This document shows, piece by piece, positions 22,015 through 32,997 of a stretch of DNA of 64,000 nt. This stretch comes from Primulina eburnea (lineage: Eukaryota; Streptophyta; Magnoliopsida; Lamiales; Gesneriaceae). Position 1 is the stretch's first letter, and each line of letters opens with the position of its first letter. Below the pieces are notes generated by a model. The model saw only the letters and a program-made list of their open reading frames with translations, had not been told where the DNA came from and made no database searches. The stretch covers positions 22,964,868-23,028,867 of the forward strand of contig NC_133101.1 in the NCBI RefSeq assembly GCF_022965805.1. The letters are read 5' to 3'. The position numbers and the translations under genes were made by a program.

Positions 22015-24762
22015 TCAAAAGAGCTCTGGATGCTCCGAACGCATACGACTCTCTAGCTCCCAAGTGGCTTCTTCAGTGCCTCTGCGCTGCCACTGAACTA
22101 AGACAAGAGGAATGATCTTATTCCGCAATACCTTGTCTTTGCGATCGAGAATCCGCACTGGTCGTTCCACGTAAGACAAATCCGAATTTAGTTGAATTTC
22201 AGAGGGATGCAAGATGTGAGACTCATCTGCTACGTATCGTCTCAACAAAGATACGTGGAATACATCATGAATACTTGATAGGTATGGCGGCAATGCAAGT
22301 CTATAAGCCAAATCTCCCACGCTTTCCAATATTTCAAATGGACCAATAAATCTCGGAGACAGCTTACCCTTGAGACCAAATCTCAAAATCCTGCGAAAAG
22401 GCGAAACTCGGAGAAACACTTTCTCACCTGGCTGAAAATAAAGAGGTCGCCGCTTGGTGTTCGCATAACTAGCCTGTCGATCCTGAGCGATCTTAATCCG
22501 CTTCTTGATTACTGCAACCTTATCAATAGCCTGCTGGACTAACTCCGGTCCCTCAACATGTCGTTCCCCAACTTCGTCCCAGAATAATGGAGTACGACAA
22601 CGTCGCCCATACAACGCCTCAAATGGTGCCATACCAATACTACGATGATAGCTGTTGTTGTACGCGAACTCAATCAAAGGCAAATAATCCTGCCAAGCGG
22701 GTCCGAAATCCATAACACAAGCTCGCATCATATCCTCAAGTGTACGGATAGTCCTCTCTGTCTGACCGTCGGTCTCTGGATGATAAGCCGTACTCAAACT
22801 TAGTGAAGTGCCCAATGCTGACTGGAAACTACCCCAAAATCGTGAGGTAAAACGAGGATCTCTGTCACTAACAATACTGACTGGCACTCCATGCAGACGT
22901 AAAATCTCTTGAATATACAAGCGAGCCATACGATCGAAAGTGAAATCACGGTTATATGGCAGAAAATGAGCAGACTTGGTGAGTCGATCCACCACTACCC
23001 AAATAGCATCACTATTCCTCGAAGACAATGGTAAGTGAGTAATGAAGTCCATCGCGATATGCTCCCACTTCCATTCAGGAATAGGTAAGTTCAGCAATAA
23101 TCCTCCCGGTCGACGGTGCTCTGCCTTAACCTGCTGACAAACAAGACACTTGGAAACAAACTGATAAACGCTGCGCTTCATCCCTTTCCACCAAAATCGT
23201 GTCCTCAAATCTTTATACATCTTATTGCTTCCCGGATGAACACTCAACTTGCTTCGATGGGCCTGAGATAAGATCTCTTCCCTCAAAGTATCATCCTCTG
23301 GTACTACAACTCGATTAGACAAACACAGAAGACCATTAGACTGATAATGGAAATTACTATCTCCACCAGCCAACCGAGCTAATCTCTGAGTCTTGAGATC
23401 AGACATCTGAGCATCTCGAATCCGAGCGAACAAAATTGGCTCAGATAAAATGGTAGCAACACGAATGCTCTCCATACCTTTCCGATGTTTGAAATTAAAT
23501 CCCAACGAACAACAATCCTGGATAGTACTAATCATAGCACTGGTCTGAAGTGCAGAGGCTCTCACCTTGCGACTAAGAGCATCGGCTGTGAGATTCGCAG
23601 AACCTGGATGGTACTTGATCTCGCAGTCATAATCTTTAAGTAGATCCATCCAACGACGTTGTCTCATGTTCAACTCAGCCTGAGTGAACAGATACTTCAG
23701 ACTCTTATGATCAGTAAAAATTTCAAACTTAATCCCGTACAAATAATGACGCCAGATTTTTAGCGCAAACACAATAGCAGCTAATTCTAGATCATGAATA
23801 GGGTACTTCTCCTCGTGAGGTTTTAACTGCCTGGATGCGTAAGCGATCACATGATCATTCTGCGTCAACACACACCCTAAGCCTTGAAAAGAGGCATCGG
23901 TGTAAACACTGAAACCATCAGATCCTGATGGTAACGCCAAAACAGGTGCAGAAGTCAGAAGTCGACGAAGCTCTCTGAAACTATCTTCGCACTCAGATGA
24001 CCACTCAAATGGAACATCCTTCCGAGTAAGTTGCGTCAATGGTCTAGCTACCTGAGAGAAATTCACAATGAAGCGACGATAATACCCTGCCAGACCTAGG
24101 AAACTACGGATCTCAGCCACCGTCGTAGGACGTGACCAATTCAGCACTGCCTCAATCTTGCTGGGATCCACAGAAATTCCTTCCTTGGAAATCACATGAC
24201 CAAGGAATACTACGCGATCAATCCAGAACTCGCACTTACTCAGCTTAGCATACAATTGCTTCTCGCGAAGAATCTGCAACACAATCCTCAAGTGCTGGAT
24301 ATGCTCTTCCACACTGTGAGAATAAATCAAGATATCATCGATGAAAACCACAACAAACTGATCCAGAAAATCACGAAAGACTCGGTTCATTAGATCCATG
24401 AACACCGCTGGCGCATTCGTCAATCCGAATGGCATAACTAGAAACTCGTAATGCCCATATCGAGTACGAAATGCAGTCTTGGAAATATCATCATCTCTGA
24501 CTCTCATCTGATGATAACCCGATCGCAAGTCAATCTTGGAGTAAACAGAGGTACCCTGAAGCTGATCGAACAAGTCATCAATACGAGGTAATGGATACTT
24601 GTTTTTGATCGTCACACGATTCAGCTGGCGATAATCAATACACAATCGCATCGATCCATCCTTTTTCTTGACAAACAAGACTGGAGCTCCCCAAGGTGAA
24701 ACACTCGGGCGAATATAACCTTTATCAAGAAGATCCTGCAATTGTTGCTTCAATTCTCTCAT
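22015..24762 (-). CDS. pol: Ty3-C pol: reverse transcriptase, RNase H, integrase, chromodomain
   Basis: An open frame of 915 residues without a stop. Reverse transcriptase covers about residues 1-250, with D78 in K-I-D-L-R-S-G and the catalytic F-I-D-D box at 140-143. RNase H shows D289 (Y-T-D-A-S), E326, D351 (F-T-D-H-K-S-L) and D394. Integrase has the H502/H509/C539/C542 zinc site and the D572, D633, E669 triad (35 residues between the last two). A chromodomain ends the protein (about 865-915, with V-Q-W and E-A-T-W-E). It copies genomic RNA to DNA and inserts it, the chromodomain probably guiding it to heterochromatin. The frame is one base out of register with gag-protease: a single nucleotide appears missing near 24776, so pol is entered by frameshift or the copy carries one inactivating deletion. 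All visible catalytic residues are intact. Confidence 0.92.
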   Translation of the reverse strand: MRELKQQLQDLLDKGYIRPSVSPWGAPVLFVKKKDGSMRLCIDYRQLNRVTIKNKYPLPRIDDLFDQLQGTSVYSKIDLRSGYHQMRVRDDDISKTAFRTRYGHYEFLVMPFGLTNAPAVFMDLMNRVFRDFLDQFVVVFIDDILIYSHSVEEHIQHLRIVLQILREKQLYAKLSKCEFWIDRVVFLGHVISKEGISVDPSKIEAVLNWSRPTTVAEIRSFLGLAGYYRRFIVNFSQVARPLTQLTRKDVPFEWSSECEDSFRELRRLLTSAPVLALPSGSDGFSVYTDASFQGLGCVLTQNDHVIAYASRQLKPHEEKYPIHDLELAAIVFALKIWRHYLYGIKFEIFTDHKSLKYLFTQAELNMRQRRWMDLLKDYDCEIKYHPGSANLTADALSRKVRASALQTSAMISTIQDCCSLGFNFKHRKGMESIRVATILSEPILFARIRDAQMSDLKTQRLARLAGGDSNFHYQSNGLLCLSNRVVVPEDDTLREEILSQAHRSKLSVHPGSNKMYKDLRTRFWWKGMKRSVYQFVSKCLVCQQVKAEHRRPGGLLLNLPIPEWKWEHIAMDFITHLPLSSRNSDAIWVVVDRLTKSAHFLPYNRDFTFDRMARLYIQEILRLHGVPVSIVSDRDPRFTSRFWGSFQSALGTSLSLSTAYHPETDGQTERTIRTLEDMMRACVMDFGPAWQDYLPLIEFAYNNSYHRSIGMAPFEALYGRRCRTPLFWDEVGERHVEGPELVQQAIDKVAVIKKRIKIAQDRQASYANTKRRPLYFQPGEKVFLRVSPFRRILRFGLKGKLSPRFIGPFEILESVGDLAYRLALPPYLSSIHDVFHVSLLRRYVADESHILHPSEIQLNSDLSYVERPVRILDRKDKVLRNKIIPLVLVQWQRRGTEEATWELESRMRSEHPELF

Positions 24763-26432
24763 CTCTGACGGAGCAAGACGATAGGGGCACGAGAAATCGG
24801 TGCAGTCCCTGGCATTAACTCAATGCCAAATTCCACCTCTCTAACCGGAGGAAAACCAGGAATCTCATCTGGAAAAACATCAGGAAATTCACAAACCACT
24901 GGAATATCATCTATACCAACACTACCTGTGGAGGAATCAATCGCATAGATGAGGTAGCCTTCCCCGCCCGCCTCTAAAGCACGACAGGCTTTCAGAGCAG
25001 ATACCACTGGCATCGGAGGTCGCGCTCCCTCACCATAGAAAAACCAACTAGAGCTCTCAGTCGTACGAAACTGAACAAGCTTCTGGTAACAATCCACGGT
25101 AGCTCGGTAGGTAGTCAATAGGTCTATACCTAGAATACAATCAAAATCTTCCATCTCCAGGATCATAAGGTTCGCAATCAATTCGTTACCCTCAAAATCT
25201 AAGGGACAACCCATCACTAGACGCTTAGCTAACACCGAATGACCCATCGGGGTAGAAACGGAAAGAATGACGTCTAGAGAAACATACGGTAACTTATGAC
25301 GCTTAACAAATCGTGCAGAGATGAATGAATGTGATGCTCCGGTATCAATAAGAACAAAAGCAGGAATACCGCATAAACGAAAAGTACCTGCTATGACTCT
25401 CTCTGTCTCATCTGCAGCCTGATCCTGGTTCAGCGCAAAAACCTGACCTTGGGCACGAGGTCGAAGATTTGAACTACCCACTGCCTGACCCTGCCTCCTC
25501 TGCTGAACAGTCGTCTGAGATCCGGAACCAGATCCTGCTCCACCTCGCAACTGAGGACAATTCTTCTTGATATGACCCATCTCTCCGCACTGAAAACAAG
25601 CTCCCGCGGCTGATGGGCATTGCTCCGATGGATGGTTCTTCCCACAATGCACACAAGAAACCTTCTTCTTACCAAAGCGAAAAACACCGCTAGACCGTGA
25701 TCCAGATCCAGAAGAAGAAGAACCTGACTTCTTGAAAGACTGAGATCGAGGGCTCAAAGTACTCGGAGGTCTAGAAGAAAGAATAGCCCTACCACGCTGG
25801 AGACTGATCTCTGCCTGACGACACCGGTTCACTAACCCATCATAAGAAGTAGGATTATCACAGACAGTGACTCGATCAAAAATCTCCTGGTTAAGACCCT
25901 GAAGGAAATGGTCATACTTGGCCTCAGAACTGCCACTGATATGAGGAGCAAAGGGTAACAACTCGAAGAACTTCTGCTGATATTCATCAACAGACATACT
26001 ACCCTGCTTAAGGTTCAGGAGCTCAATCGTCTTTGCCTGGCGAAGGGCTGGAGGAAAGTATAGCTGCATGAAAGCCGCACGGAAATCGGCCCAAGTCACC
26101 CTACCCTGGGACTGAACTATCGGCGCAGAAGTCGATCGCCACCACTTACGCGCACGGCCCTCGAGAAGAAAACTAAGGGTCTCTATCTTCTGCTCCTCGG
26201 TGCACTGGAATGCACGGAAACAGCTCTCCATGCGCTCTAACCAATCCTCAGCATCATCGGGAGTCTCACCGCCGACTAAAGGCTTAGGCCCCATCTGAAT
26301 GAAACGGTGCAAATCAAAACGCCTAGGACCATCCCGACGATGACGATGTTCACGATGACGCCTACGATCGTCCTGTTCACCCCAACGACCTACACTTCCC
26401 TGACTACTCTCATCACCAAAGTGGTCAGCCAT
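24759..26432 (-). CDS. gag: Ty3-C gag-protease
   Basis: 557 residues from an ATG at 26432, chosen because the 17 upstream residues of the longer frame (from 26483) are leader-like and hydrophobic. Residues from about 45-200 form the retrotransposon gag capsid domain (W-L-E-R-M-E, A-R-K-W-W, Y-Q-Q-K-F). Two cysteine clusters follow: [13 protein letters not shown] and the CCHC zinc knuckle [14 protein letters not shown]. Aspartic protease comes next, with active site L-I-D-T-G-A-S-H and the later C-I-L-G-I-D-L-L. The protein ends seven to ten residues after [11 protein letters not shown], where the linker to reverse transcriptase should continue, because of the one-base shift. Gag stop and the next ATG overlap as ATGA (24762-24759). 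Confidence 0.9.
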   Translation of the reverse strand: MADHFGDESSQGSVGRWGEQDDRRRHREHRHRRDGPRRFDLHRFIQMGPKPLVGGETPDDAEDWLERMESCFRAFQCTEEQKIETLSFLLEGRARKWWRSTSAPIVQSQGRVTWADFRAAFMQLYFPPALRQAKTIELLNLKQGSMSVDEYQQKFFELLPFAPHISGSSEAKYDHFLQGLNQEIFDRVTVCDNPTSYDGLVNRCRQAEISLQRGRAILSSRPPSTLSPRSQSFKKSGSSSSGSGSRSSGVFRFGKKKVSCVHCGKNHPSEQCPSAAGACFQCGEMGHIKKNCPQLRGGAGSGSGSQTTVQQRRQGQAVGSSNLRPRAQGQVFALNQDQAADETERVIAGTFRLCGIPAFVLIDTGASHSFISARFVKRHKLPYVSLDVILSVSTPMGHSVLAKRLVMGCPLDFEGNELIANLMILEMEDFDCILGIDLLTTYRATVDCYQKLVQFRTTESSSWFFYGEGARPPMPVVSALKACRALEAGGEGYLIYAIDSSTGSVGIDDIPVVCEFPDVFPDEIPGFPPVREVEFGIELMPGTAPISRAPIVLLRQR

Positions 26433-26515
26433 CGCTACAAGATAGAATGGGGAAAATGGTAAAATGGTCAACGAAAATCCCAAAACAGAAATCTATATCC
26501 CAAAATCGTAAGCAT

Positions 26516-26527
26516 GCTCTGATACCA
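26516..26527 (-). other. Ty3-C primer-binding site (tRNA-iMet)
   Basis: Coding-sense TGGTATCAGAGC four bases inside the 5' LTR, complementary to the 3' end of initiator methionine tRNA. Confidence 0.88.
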
Positions 26528-26531
26528 TAAA

Positions 26532-26869
26532 TGTAGTGACCCGTTCCAGAATCACCTACTAATCAAGAACTAAGCATGCGATTAACTTAATTAAAAACAA
26601 TCAGAAATAAAGGCGGAAAACTGTCACCAAAAGATAGTTATACAACCCAATCGAAAATCCAGGACAACTCAACTAAAATGAAATATACGGTACAACCATA
26701 TTGAATCAAAAAGATACCGAAGAACTAAACCAACCAGCTACTCAACGTCCTCCTCCTCCTCCTCCTGAGCTGTCCAACCTGAGGCCTGCCCCGTGGGAAT
26801 GGGGTGTCCAAGATAAACAAAACCGAGGACATGAGCGATAAGAACGCCCAGTACAAAAGCATGAGTATA
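26532..26869 (-). repeat. Ty3-C 5' LTR, truncated to its terminal 338 bp
   Basis: Matches the 3' LTR from TGTAGTGACCC to GCATGAGTATA, then homology stops and an inverted LTR begins. The CCT microsatellite has six units instead of three. Confidence 0.88.
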
Positions 26870-27368
26870 TGTCTGATCTTGTAGTGGATGCAGTGACCCA
26901 GAGGAGTACCGCGCGGCACTATCCACTTGGCGCCTCTAGACTGAGCATATTGAGATCTTTTGTGACTCCTGTTTCTTGACTACCCTGGTATCATATTCAT
27001 ATCATAGCATGTGCATTTCATATAGGTTTGTATACTCATGCTTTTGTACTGGGCGTTCTTATCGCTCATGTCCTCGGTTTTGTTTATCTTGGACACCCCA
27101 TTCCCACGGGGCAGGCCTCAGGTTGGACAGCTCAGGAGGAGGAGGAGGAGGACGTTGAGTAGCTGGTTGGTTTAGTTCTTCGGTATCTTTTTGATTCAAT
27201 ATGGTTGTACCGTATATTTCATTTTAGTTGAGTTGTCCTGGATTTTCGATTGGGTTGTATAACTATCTTTTGGTGACAGTTTTCCGCCTTTATTTCTGAT
27301 TGTTTTTAATTAAGTTAATCGCATGCTTAGTTCTTGATTAGTAGGTGATTCTGGAACGGGTCACTACA
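26870..27368 (+). repeat. Inverted partial LTR of the Ty3-C family
   Basis: Reverse-complement copy of LTR positions 20407 to about 20896, ending exactly at the LTR terminus GGGTCACTACA (27368). With 26532-26869 it makes a palindrome with 338-bp arms and a loop of about 160 bp. It shares the six-unit CCT tract with the adjacent 5' LTR piece, not the three-unit form of the 3' LTR. To its right the gag-protease of Ty3-D starts abruptly. Confidence 0.88.
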
Positions 27369-28639
27369 ATAACAATCAGATCAGCATATACCACTCGTTC
27401 GTCGATTTGAACAGAGCACGCATATACAATAGATGTCGGGCACAACACATCTCCCGAAGGAAAAACAACATTGAACTGAAGGGGAAAAACAGAAGGAACT
27501 ATACCCAAAGATCTCAAAAACAATTCAGACATAAAAGAATGAGTAGCACCTGTATCTATCAATGTCGTAGCTACTCTGCCTGAAATTAAAATAGTGCTAG
27601 AGATCACAGAAGAATCATGGTTTATACCTTCCTTCGTCATGGTAAAGATGCGACCCTGAACCTTCTCTTTACTCGCTCCTCTTGGACAATCTTTGGCAAT
27701 ATGGCCTGCAGTGCCACAACGATAACAAGTATGAGTGCCAAATCTGCACTCTCCCCGATGACGTCGACTGCACTTGGGACACAAAGGCTTCTCAGGATCA
27801 AAAGGAATTGCCGGTGGTTTAGGACTCGACTCTATCTTGCCTTTCCCCTTGAAACGATCTTTACCTCGCTGACTCGAACCCTGTCCCCTCTGAGCAATGG
27901 CCTGATGCCTCGTCTGCCTCTCCCTAGCAATGTCTTTCTCGTCCTGCTCGGCTAACAAAGCCTTATACACAATCTCCTTGAATGTCACAGCTTTCGACAT
28001 GTTGATATCCCTCCGAATCTCTGCTCTAAGGCCTCGAATAAAATGAGCACCTTTGTCCTTGTCGTTGGAAGCAATATACGGGGCAAACAGACAACCCTCC
28101 TCGAATTTCAAAATGTATTCATCAACATTCATGCCTCCCTGACGAAGCTCCAAGAACTCAGTCACCTTCCTAGCTCGAAGTGCATCTGGGAAGTACTTAT
28201 CATAGAAAAGATCGGTGAACTCTTGCCACTTCAAAGCCGGTAGATCAACACTAACCTTTGTCGCATTCCACCAAATACGTGCAGCCTTGACTAACATGAA
28301 CACTGCACAACTGATTCTGTCCTTGTCCTCGTATTTGAGATGATCAAAGATAGCCTCGAGTGCCTTGATCCACTCTACGGCCACTAACGGATCAGTGCTT
28401 CTTGCAAATTCCGGTGGATCCATCCTCTTGAAAGCAGTAAAGATGCCATCGGTACCAACTGCTTGAGCTACTTGGCCTCTCACTTGACCTCTGCCTTGGC
28501 CTGCACCTTGCATATGAAGCAACTGCTAGATCTGCTCACTATGGACCTTGGCTTGCTCTTTCAACAGCTTGCCGAACTCATCGACAACTCTAGAGGAAGA
28601 ACTATCCTCACCCTCTACGGCTTTCCTCTTAGGATGCAT
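27369..28639 (-). pseudogene. gag: Ty3-D gag-protease, broken
   Basis: From an ATG at 28639 (M-H-P-K-R-K) the frame runs 37 codons to a TAG (28526-28528), then stays open for about 385 more. The gag capsid domain (W-I-K-A-L-E-A-I-F, A-R-I-W-W, Y-F-P-D-A-L-R, Y-I-L-K-F-E-E-G) is followed by a C-P-K-C-S-R-R-H-R-G-E-C cluster, a CCHC zinc knuckle C-Y-R-C-G-T-A-G-H-I-A-K-D-C and the protease active site L-I-D-T-G-A-T-H-S-F. The protease is truncated about 60 residues after this site by the foreign LTR. The stop is probably a single C-to-T change in a glutamine codon. Confidence 0.88.
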
Positions 28640-28756
28640 ACTCTACAATGTGCTCACAAAAATTAAATCAATAGATAACAATGAATAGATCTAGAAGAAG
28701 GCATACCCGGACAGTTGAAAGTAGACGAAGTCATATGCATTGGTCCGAAGAACGGT

Positions 28757-28768
28757 GCTCTGATACCA
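28757..28768 (-). other. Ty3-D primer-binding site (tRNA-iMet)
   Basis: Plus-strand GCTCTGATACCA, coding-sense TGGTATCAGAGC, five bases from the LTR end at 28774. Confidence 0.88.
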
Positions 28769-28773
28769 CTAAA

Positions 28774-30392
28774 TGTGACACCTCGACCCAAATTAATAAA
28801 ATACAGCGGAATTTAAAATTTTCTTTCGAATGGAAGGAGGTTTCAAATTACATTACCATAAAATATTTTCAATCAAAAGTAATTACATGATCATTCAAAT
28901 GATATAACAAAAATACAAAATATCATTCCTATGATCATGTCCAAAAATACCAACAAAATATCATCTTCCTCCTTCTCTATATGCATATGACTCCAGCCCA
29001 CAATCAACGTCCTGGCCCGTCACGCTGATCTGCATCACATGAATAAACTGAAATGAGTATAAAACTCAGCAAGTGAAACTCTTACATAGCAATAGACATA
29101 GCATGCTCTGAAAATCATAGCTTTAAAAACGTAAATACTATCAACTCTGAAATGTGGATAATAAAGCATAGCATAACAATAAGATGATATTTCTATTTTC
29201 TCTGCATTGGATTGATATCTATATAGTATCTCTGTCTCTGTACCTATATCCCATCGATATAAATCGACAACTCTGAGGGATATAAGCCTATGGTCGTTGA
29301 TCAACTAATTGCATGCAATCTCTGACTATGTATCTATCAATCCACAAATCAATTTGAATTCTCTCTTTGGCATTTAAACAAACACTTTGCAAACTCTTTT
29401 CTCTTGTATTCCCTTTTCAATAATTGAGACATAAAATGCCTCCAATATATATAACAATTGTATCAACACATAAAAATGAATCAATTGAAGGGAATAGCAC
29501 ATTAAAACCATTGAAAAACAATACATATAGTATCATGTGAGCACAATAAATGAGATTCCACTTACAACCACTTGAAACCTTCAATCTAAACCCTTGGTTG
29601 AATTCCTACAACAATAAACCATAAATCACACCATTAACAACTCAATAACCAAGAACCCATGCCAATTAATCCATAAAACCAACACATTCAACAAACCCAT
29701 ATCATCTCTCACTCCAAAACTAAGAAATAACCATACCAAAAGCTTACCTTAGCTTCCTAGCACCAAGAAGAACTTCAATCTCAACTCAAATCACCAACTA
29801 AGAGCTTGGATCAAAGAAAGAAATTGAAAGAAAATGGAACCCTAGGTCACCCTTGAGAGCAAAATCGAGAAAGAGGAGGAAAGAATGAGGAAAAAGTGAA
29901 CCAATCATCCAATTATATCACTTAAAATCTCGAAACACGACTTCACTGTGCGCGACCGCGGGTGCGCTCTTACCTCTACCGCGAGTGCGCTAAGCTCACG
30001 GCATCACAACCAAAAATCTGGAATTGACGACCGCGGGTGCGGTCCTAACATTACCGCGGGTGCGGTGCCTTCACCGCGGGTGCGGTACCAATACACCACG
30101 GGTGCGGTAAGGCTACGGGAAAAACACCAAATTCTGAAGCAAGAGACCGCGGGTGCGCTGCTGCAAGGACCGCGGGTGCGGTCCCCTCTCGGCCAAGACA
30201 AAATCTAACGCAACTAAAATCGAACCGAAACGCTGATACAATACAACTACCAACAACGAGCATCAACAATACCACAAAACAATAATAACCAACCATACTA
30301 TAACCCATAAACACAACTCTAATATCTAAATCAAATATCCCAATAAACATACGAAACTTAAACCGTACCATACACCGGGATAGGCTATTACA
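28774..30392 (-). repeat. Ty3-D 5' LTR (about 1,619 bp)
   Basis: Plus strand starts TGTGACACCTCGACCC next to the primer-binding site. In coding sense the LTR starts TGTAATAGCCTATCCCGG at 30392. The outer limit is inferred from the TG..CA rule and the change in sequence character to Ty3-E. No second LTR is present for comparison. It contains the ACCGCGGGTGCGGT array near its start. Confidence 0.75.
29945..30183. repeat. Array of ACCGCGGGTGCGGT in the Ty3-D U3
   Basis: Eight copies of ACCGCGGGTGCGST-type units (some with A for G) lie within about 240 bp of otherwise AT-rich DNA, 209-450 bp from the LTR start in coding sense. The core contains CCGCGG, a palindrome, and three CpG sites. Spacing is irregular. 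Confidence 0.92.
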
Positions 30393-31310
30393 ACAAAAAC
30401 ACACATTTTTAATGCATATGCTATCATGAACATGACCTTTTCTGGAAATATGAAAATCAGGCTGCATGATTGATCTTAAGAAAAAATTATGTATATGAAT
30501 GATTTTTATAAGTGATGAATATGATGACATGTTTTGAGGGAAGGTAGTTTGTTGTGACTAAATACGATGATATGATAATATGATGACATGTAAGACCAAG
30601 GCCAGTGGATGGGTAATACTGTCGCTGATGTCCCCGCCGTCGGGTACCGTGGTTATACGTAGAGATCCATCGACTAATACGATGATACGAAAGTCACAGT
30701 TAATAAACAGAATTCAAATAAAGAAAATGAACAGGTATATGATGATTTGTTGAGATATGTTTTGACATGTTATGCTTTGACACGATAAGTTAAGTTCACG
30801 CTTTTAAGATCATGTAGTTTATTTTAAATACATTACTTTTCACTGTTGCGTGTTATATTTATGTACTTGTTATAACGATTTTGGTGTGTTGAGTCTTTAG
30901 ACTCACTATGCGTGAATGATACAGGTGAGCATATTGTTGAGGAGATTGGAGGTACCGAAGACTGAGTAGGCAGGGCTGGATGTTCACACGCTAACCCGAG
31001 GACTATACTTTTCCGCACATCATGTTTATGAGTTAGGAGAGATCATGGATATTTTCATATCCTTTCATTTTTATATGTTGATGGTTGTCAAGATTTTTGC
31101 ATGTTTCACTTATGAATTATTTTGCTCGACGGTCTAGGGTTTGACGTTCTGCTATTTAACTGCAGTATTTTTATCAGTATTGGAACTCTTTTTTTTTTAA
31201 AAAAATATGTGTTTTTCAGCAGTTATTGCATACATGCATTTAAATACATTTTCGAGATTTATCTTTCAAAAAAAATTTCTATTAGTATTTTAAACAGTAG
31301 ACGTTATAAT

Positions 31311-31322
31311 TGGTATCAGAGC
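31311..31322 (+). other. Ty3-E primer-binding site (tRNA-iMet)
   Basis: Perfect TGGTATCAGAGC following the decayed LTR end at about 31309. Confidence 0.85.
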
Positions 31323-31958
31323 AATGGCCTTATATAGGATTGTGCCACCGCCAGCTTTAGCAGTTCAGTCTTCAAGCCTCAACTCATTAAGTTTAAATGT
31401 TTTTAATGATATCACCTGCATTTTTACATGATATATGTTTTACAGTACATGTTTATTTGTCTATATGCATGTTACGACATGAAATAAGAAATTATATGAT
31501 TTTCATGTGTGTTAGCTTTGTGGTGGAATATGACATGATTAAGAATTTGGCTAATGGGCGTTAGGAAATGATCGAAAATGTTTTGAATATATTGATTTTT
31601 GGTTGGTAGTATTGATGTTCCACTCTTTGGGTCATAAGTTAGTCATGAAGATTATGAATGCTTTTGGGAAATGTAGATTTTCTAAGAAAATACTGATGGT
31701 TTGTGTTTACTTGTTGAGTTAATTTTTCAGAATTTCATATAAAAAATAATGATTCGAAGACTAGGATGATCTTTAGAAGTATAAAAATGTATAATTTGGG
31801 ATTTTAGGTATTGATGGAAATGTAAGATTGGTTATGAAAATTGATTTTTTGTTTAATAAGCTTAAGATGATTGAGCTTTATGTCACGAGAAACCTATAAA
31901 ATGAAATTAGGAACGCAAAGAACCTATGGGTAATTGTAGAATTTTCGAAATTAAGGAC
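31323..31958 (+). other. Ty3-E leader region, no gene recognised
   Basis: About 640 bp between the primer-binding site and Copia-A. Starts with a proline/alanine-coding-like stretch but has stops in all frames. Probably untranslated leader. Confidence 0.5.
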
Positions 31959-32938
31959 TGTTGGAAATTAATTTCAGTGGTTTGACAAAGATCACGAATT
32001 AACAGTTGCCTAACTGAAGATTAATGCGCAGGTTATTAAAGGCAACTGAAACCAGCCAAACTGAATTCACAAAGTCAACTGACTAATCGGTTGGAAACTG
32101 ATCAGTTGATATATTCATTTGAGAGCTTATCAGCGTCTTCATATCAGTTGATCATTCAGATGTACACGTCATCAGTTGAAAAAGGACATTCAACCGACAA
32201 CAGTACAAAGCAGACTGCTACTTGTAGTGGAACGCCGCATTTCTGAATTTACAGTGTACGACTGTCAGAAGAATATTGGCTTGGCAATCAACGGATATAA
32301 AGATTCTAATATTATTTAATGTTACCGTTGAAGAGAAGCTATAAATAGGTGAAAAGAGCAGTTGAGAAACAACTCTTGAACAACCAGTTGATCTATCTAT
32401 TCTCAAGCTTGTTGTTACCCTGGTGATATTATAGCTCTCACTCAAGAATCAAAAGCTCACTCTTATCCAATTTATTTGTAGCATTTAAGGCTACTTTTTG
32501 AGCTTACTAGCACAAATCATTGGATTATTTATTCGATCTTAACTAGATTAGTTGTGCTAAGTCCAGAGTGAGAAATTTAGTAAACTAAGAGTTTCAGTTT
32601 GACAGTGTTAAGTCCAAACTGAAGTCGGTCTGTACAAGTTTTGTATAGATCAAAGTCATTAGTGCATATCATATCCTTGTGATAGAATGGGTGACGTAGT
32701 AGTTATTCAATCTCCAAACATCCATAAATCTTCGTATCATTACTTAAATCATTTATTGTATCTTTCAGTCAGTTTATTTCCGCAACTATATTCAGTTAAA
32801 CAGTTTGTTATTGACTGACAAGATTCCTAGTATCAGTTTGTCATAGAACTGACACTTCATTCGAAAAGATTACAAAATCGTGTGTGTTTATTCAACCCCA
32901 ATTCTAAATACATTTCAACCTTTCAACCGATCCTATCA
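31959..32938 (+). repeat. Copia-A 5' LTR (980 bp)
   Basis: Starts TGTTGGAAATTAATTTC and ends ACCGATCCTATCA. It has a TATAAATA box at 32340-32347 and many AACTG/CAGTT motifs. Related to, but clearly diverged from, the Copia-B and Copia-C LTRs. Confidence 0.88.
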
Positions 32939-32940
32939 AG

Positions 32941-32952
32941 TGGTATCAGAGC
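32941..32952 (+). other. Copia-A primer-binding site (tRNA-iMet)
   Basis: TGGTATCAGAGC two bases after the LTR. Confidence 0.88.
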
Positions 32953-32997
32953 AATTGAATCTTATCTCAGAATATTCTTATTTACAAACTGTTAAAC

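Larger units (their letters stand above)
20407..26869 (-). mobile_element. Ty3-C: chromodomain Ty3 retrotransposon, recent, with malformed 5' LTR
   Basis: Minus-strand element with gag-protease (26432-24759) and reverse transcriptase-RNase H-integrase-chromodomain pol (24762-22015). Its 3' LTR is full length (20407-21850, ends TG..CA). Only the last 338 bp of the 5' LTR remain (26532-26869) before an inverted LTR copy begins. The overlapping LTR portions look identical except for a CCT microsatellite (3 units in the 3' LTR, 6 in the 5' LTR), indicating recent insertion. It interrupts hAT 2 at 20406. Chromodomain and layout point to the chromovirus branch (probably Tekay/Del). Confidence 0.9.
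27369..30392 (-). mobile_element. Ty3-D: truncated Ty3 retrotransposon
   Basis: Minus strand. Holds a full 5' LTR (28774-30392), primer-binding site, gag and the first part of protease; everything downstream is cut off at 27369 by the inverted Ty3-C-family LTR. It is inserted in Ty3-E. The distal target duplication cannot be checked. Confidence 0.85.
30393..31958 (+). mobile_element. Ty3-E remnant: end of a 5' LTR and untranslated leader
   Basis: Plus-orientation LTR-like DNA with the phrase GTCTTTAGACTCACTATGCG followed by a TGATACAGGTGAG motif (30893-30930), typical of the R region of plant Ty3 LTRs. It ends near 31310 next to a primer-binding site. The following 640 bp carry no clear gag; the rest of the element was separated by Copia-A at 31959. 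Its left part was removed by Ty3-D. Confidence 0.65.
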
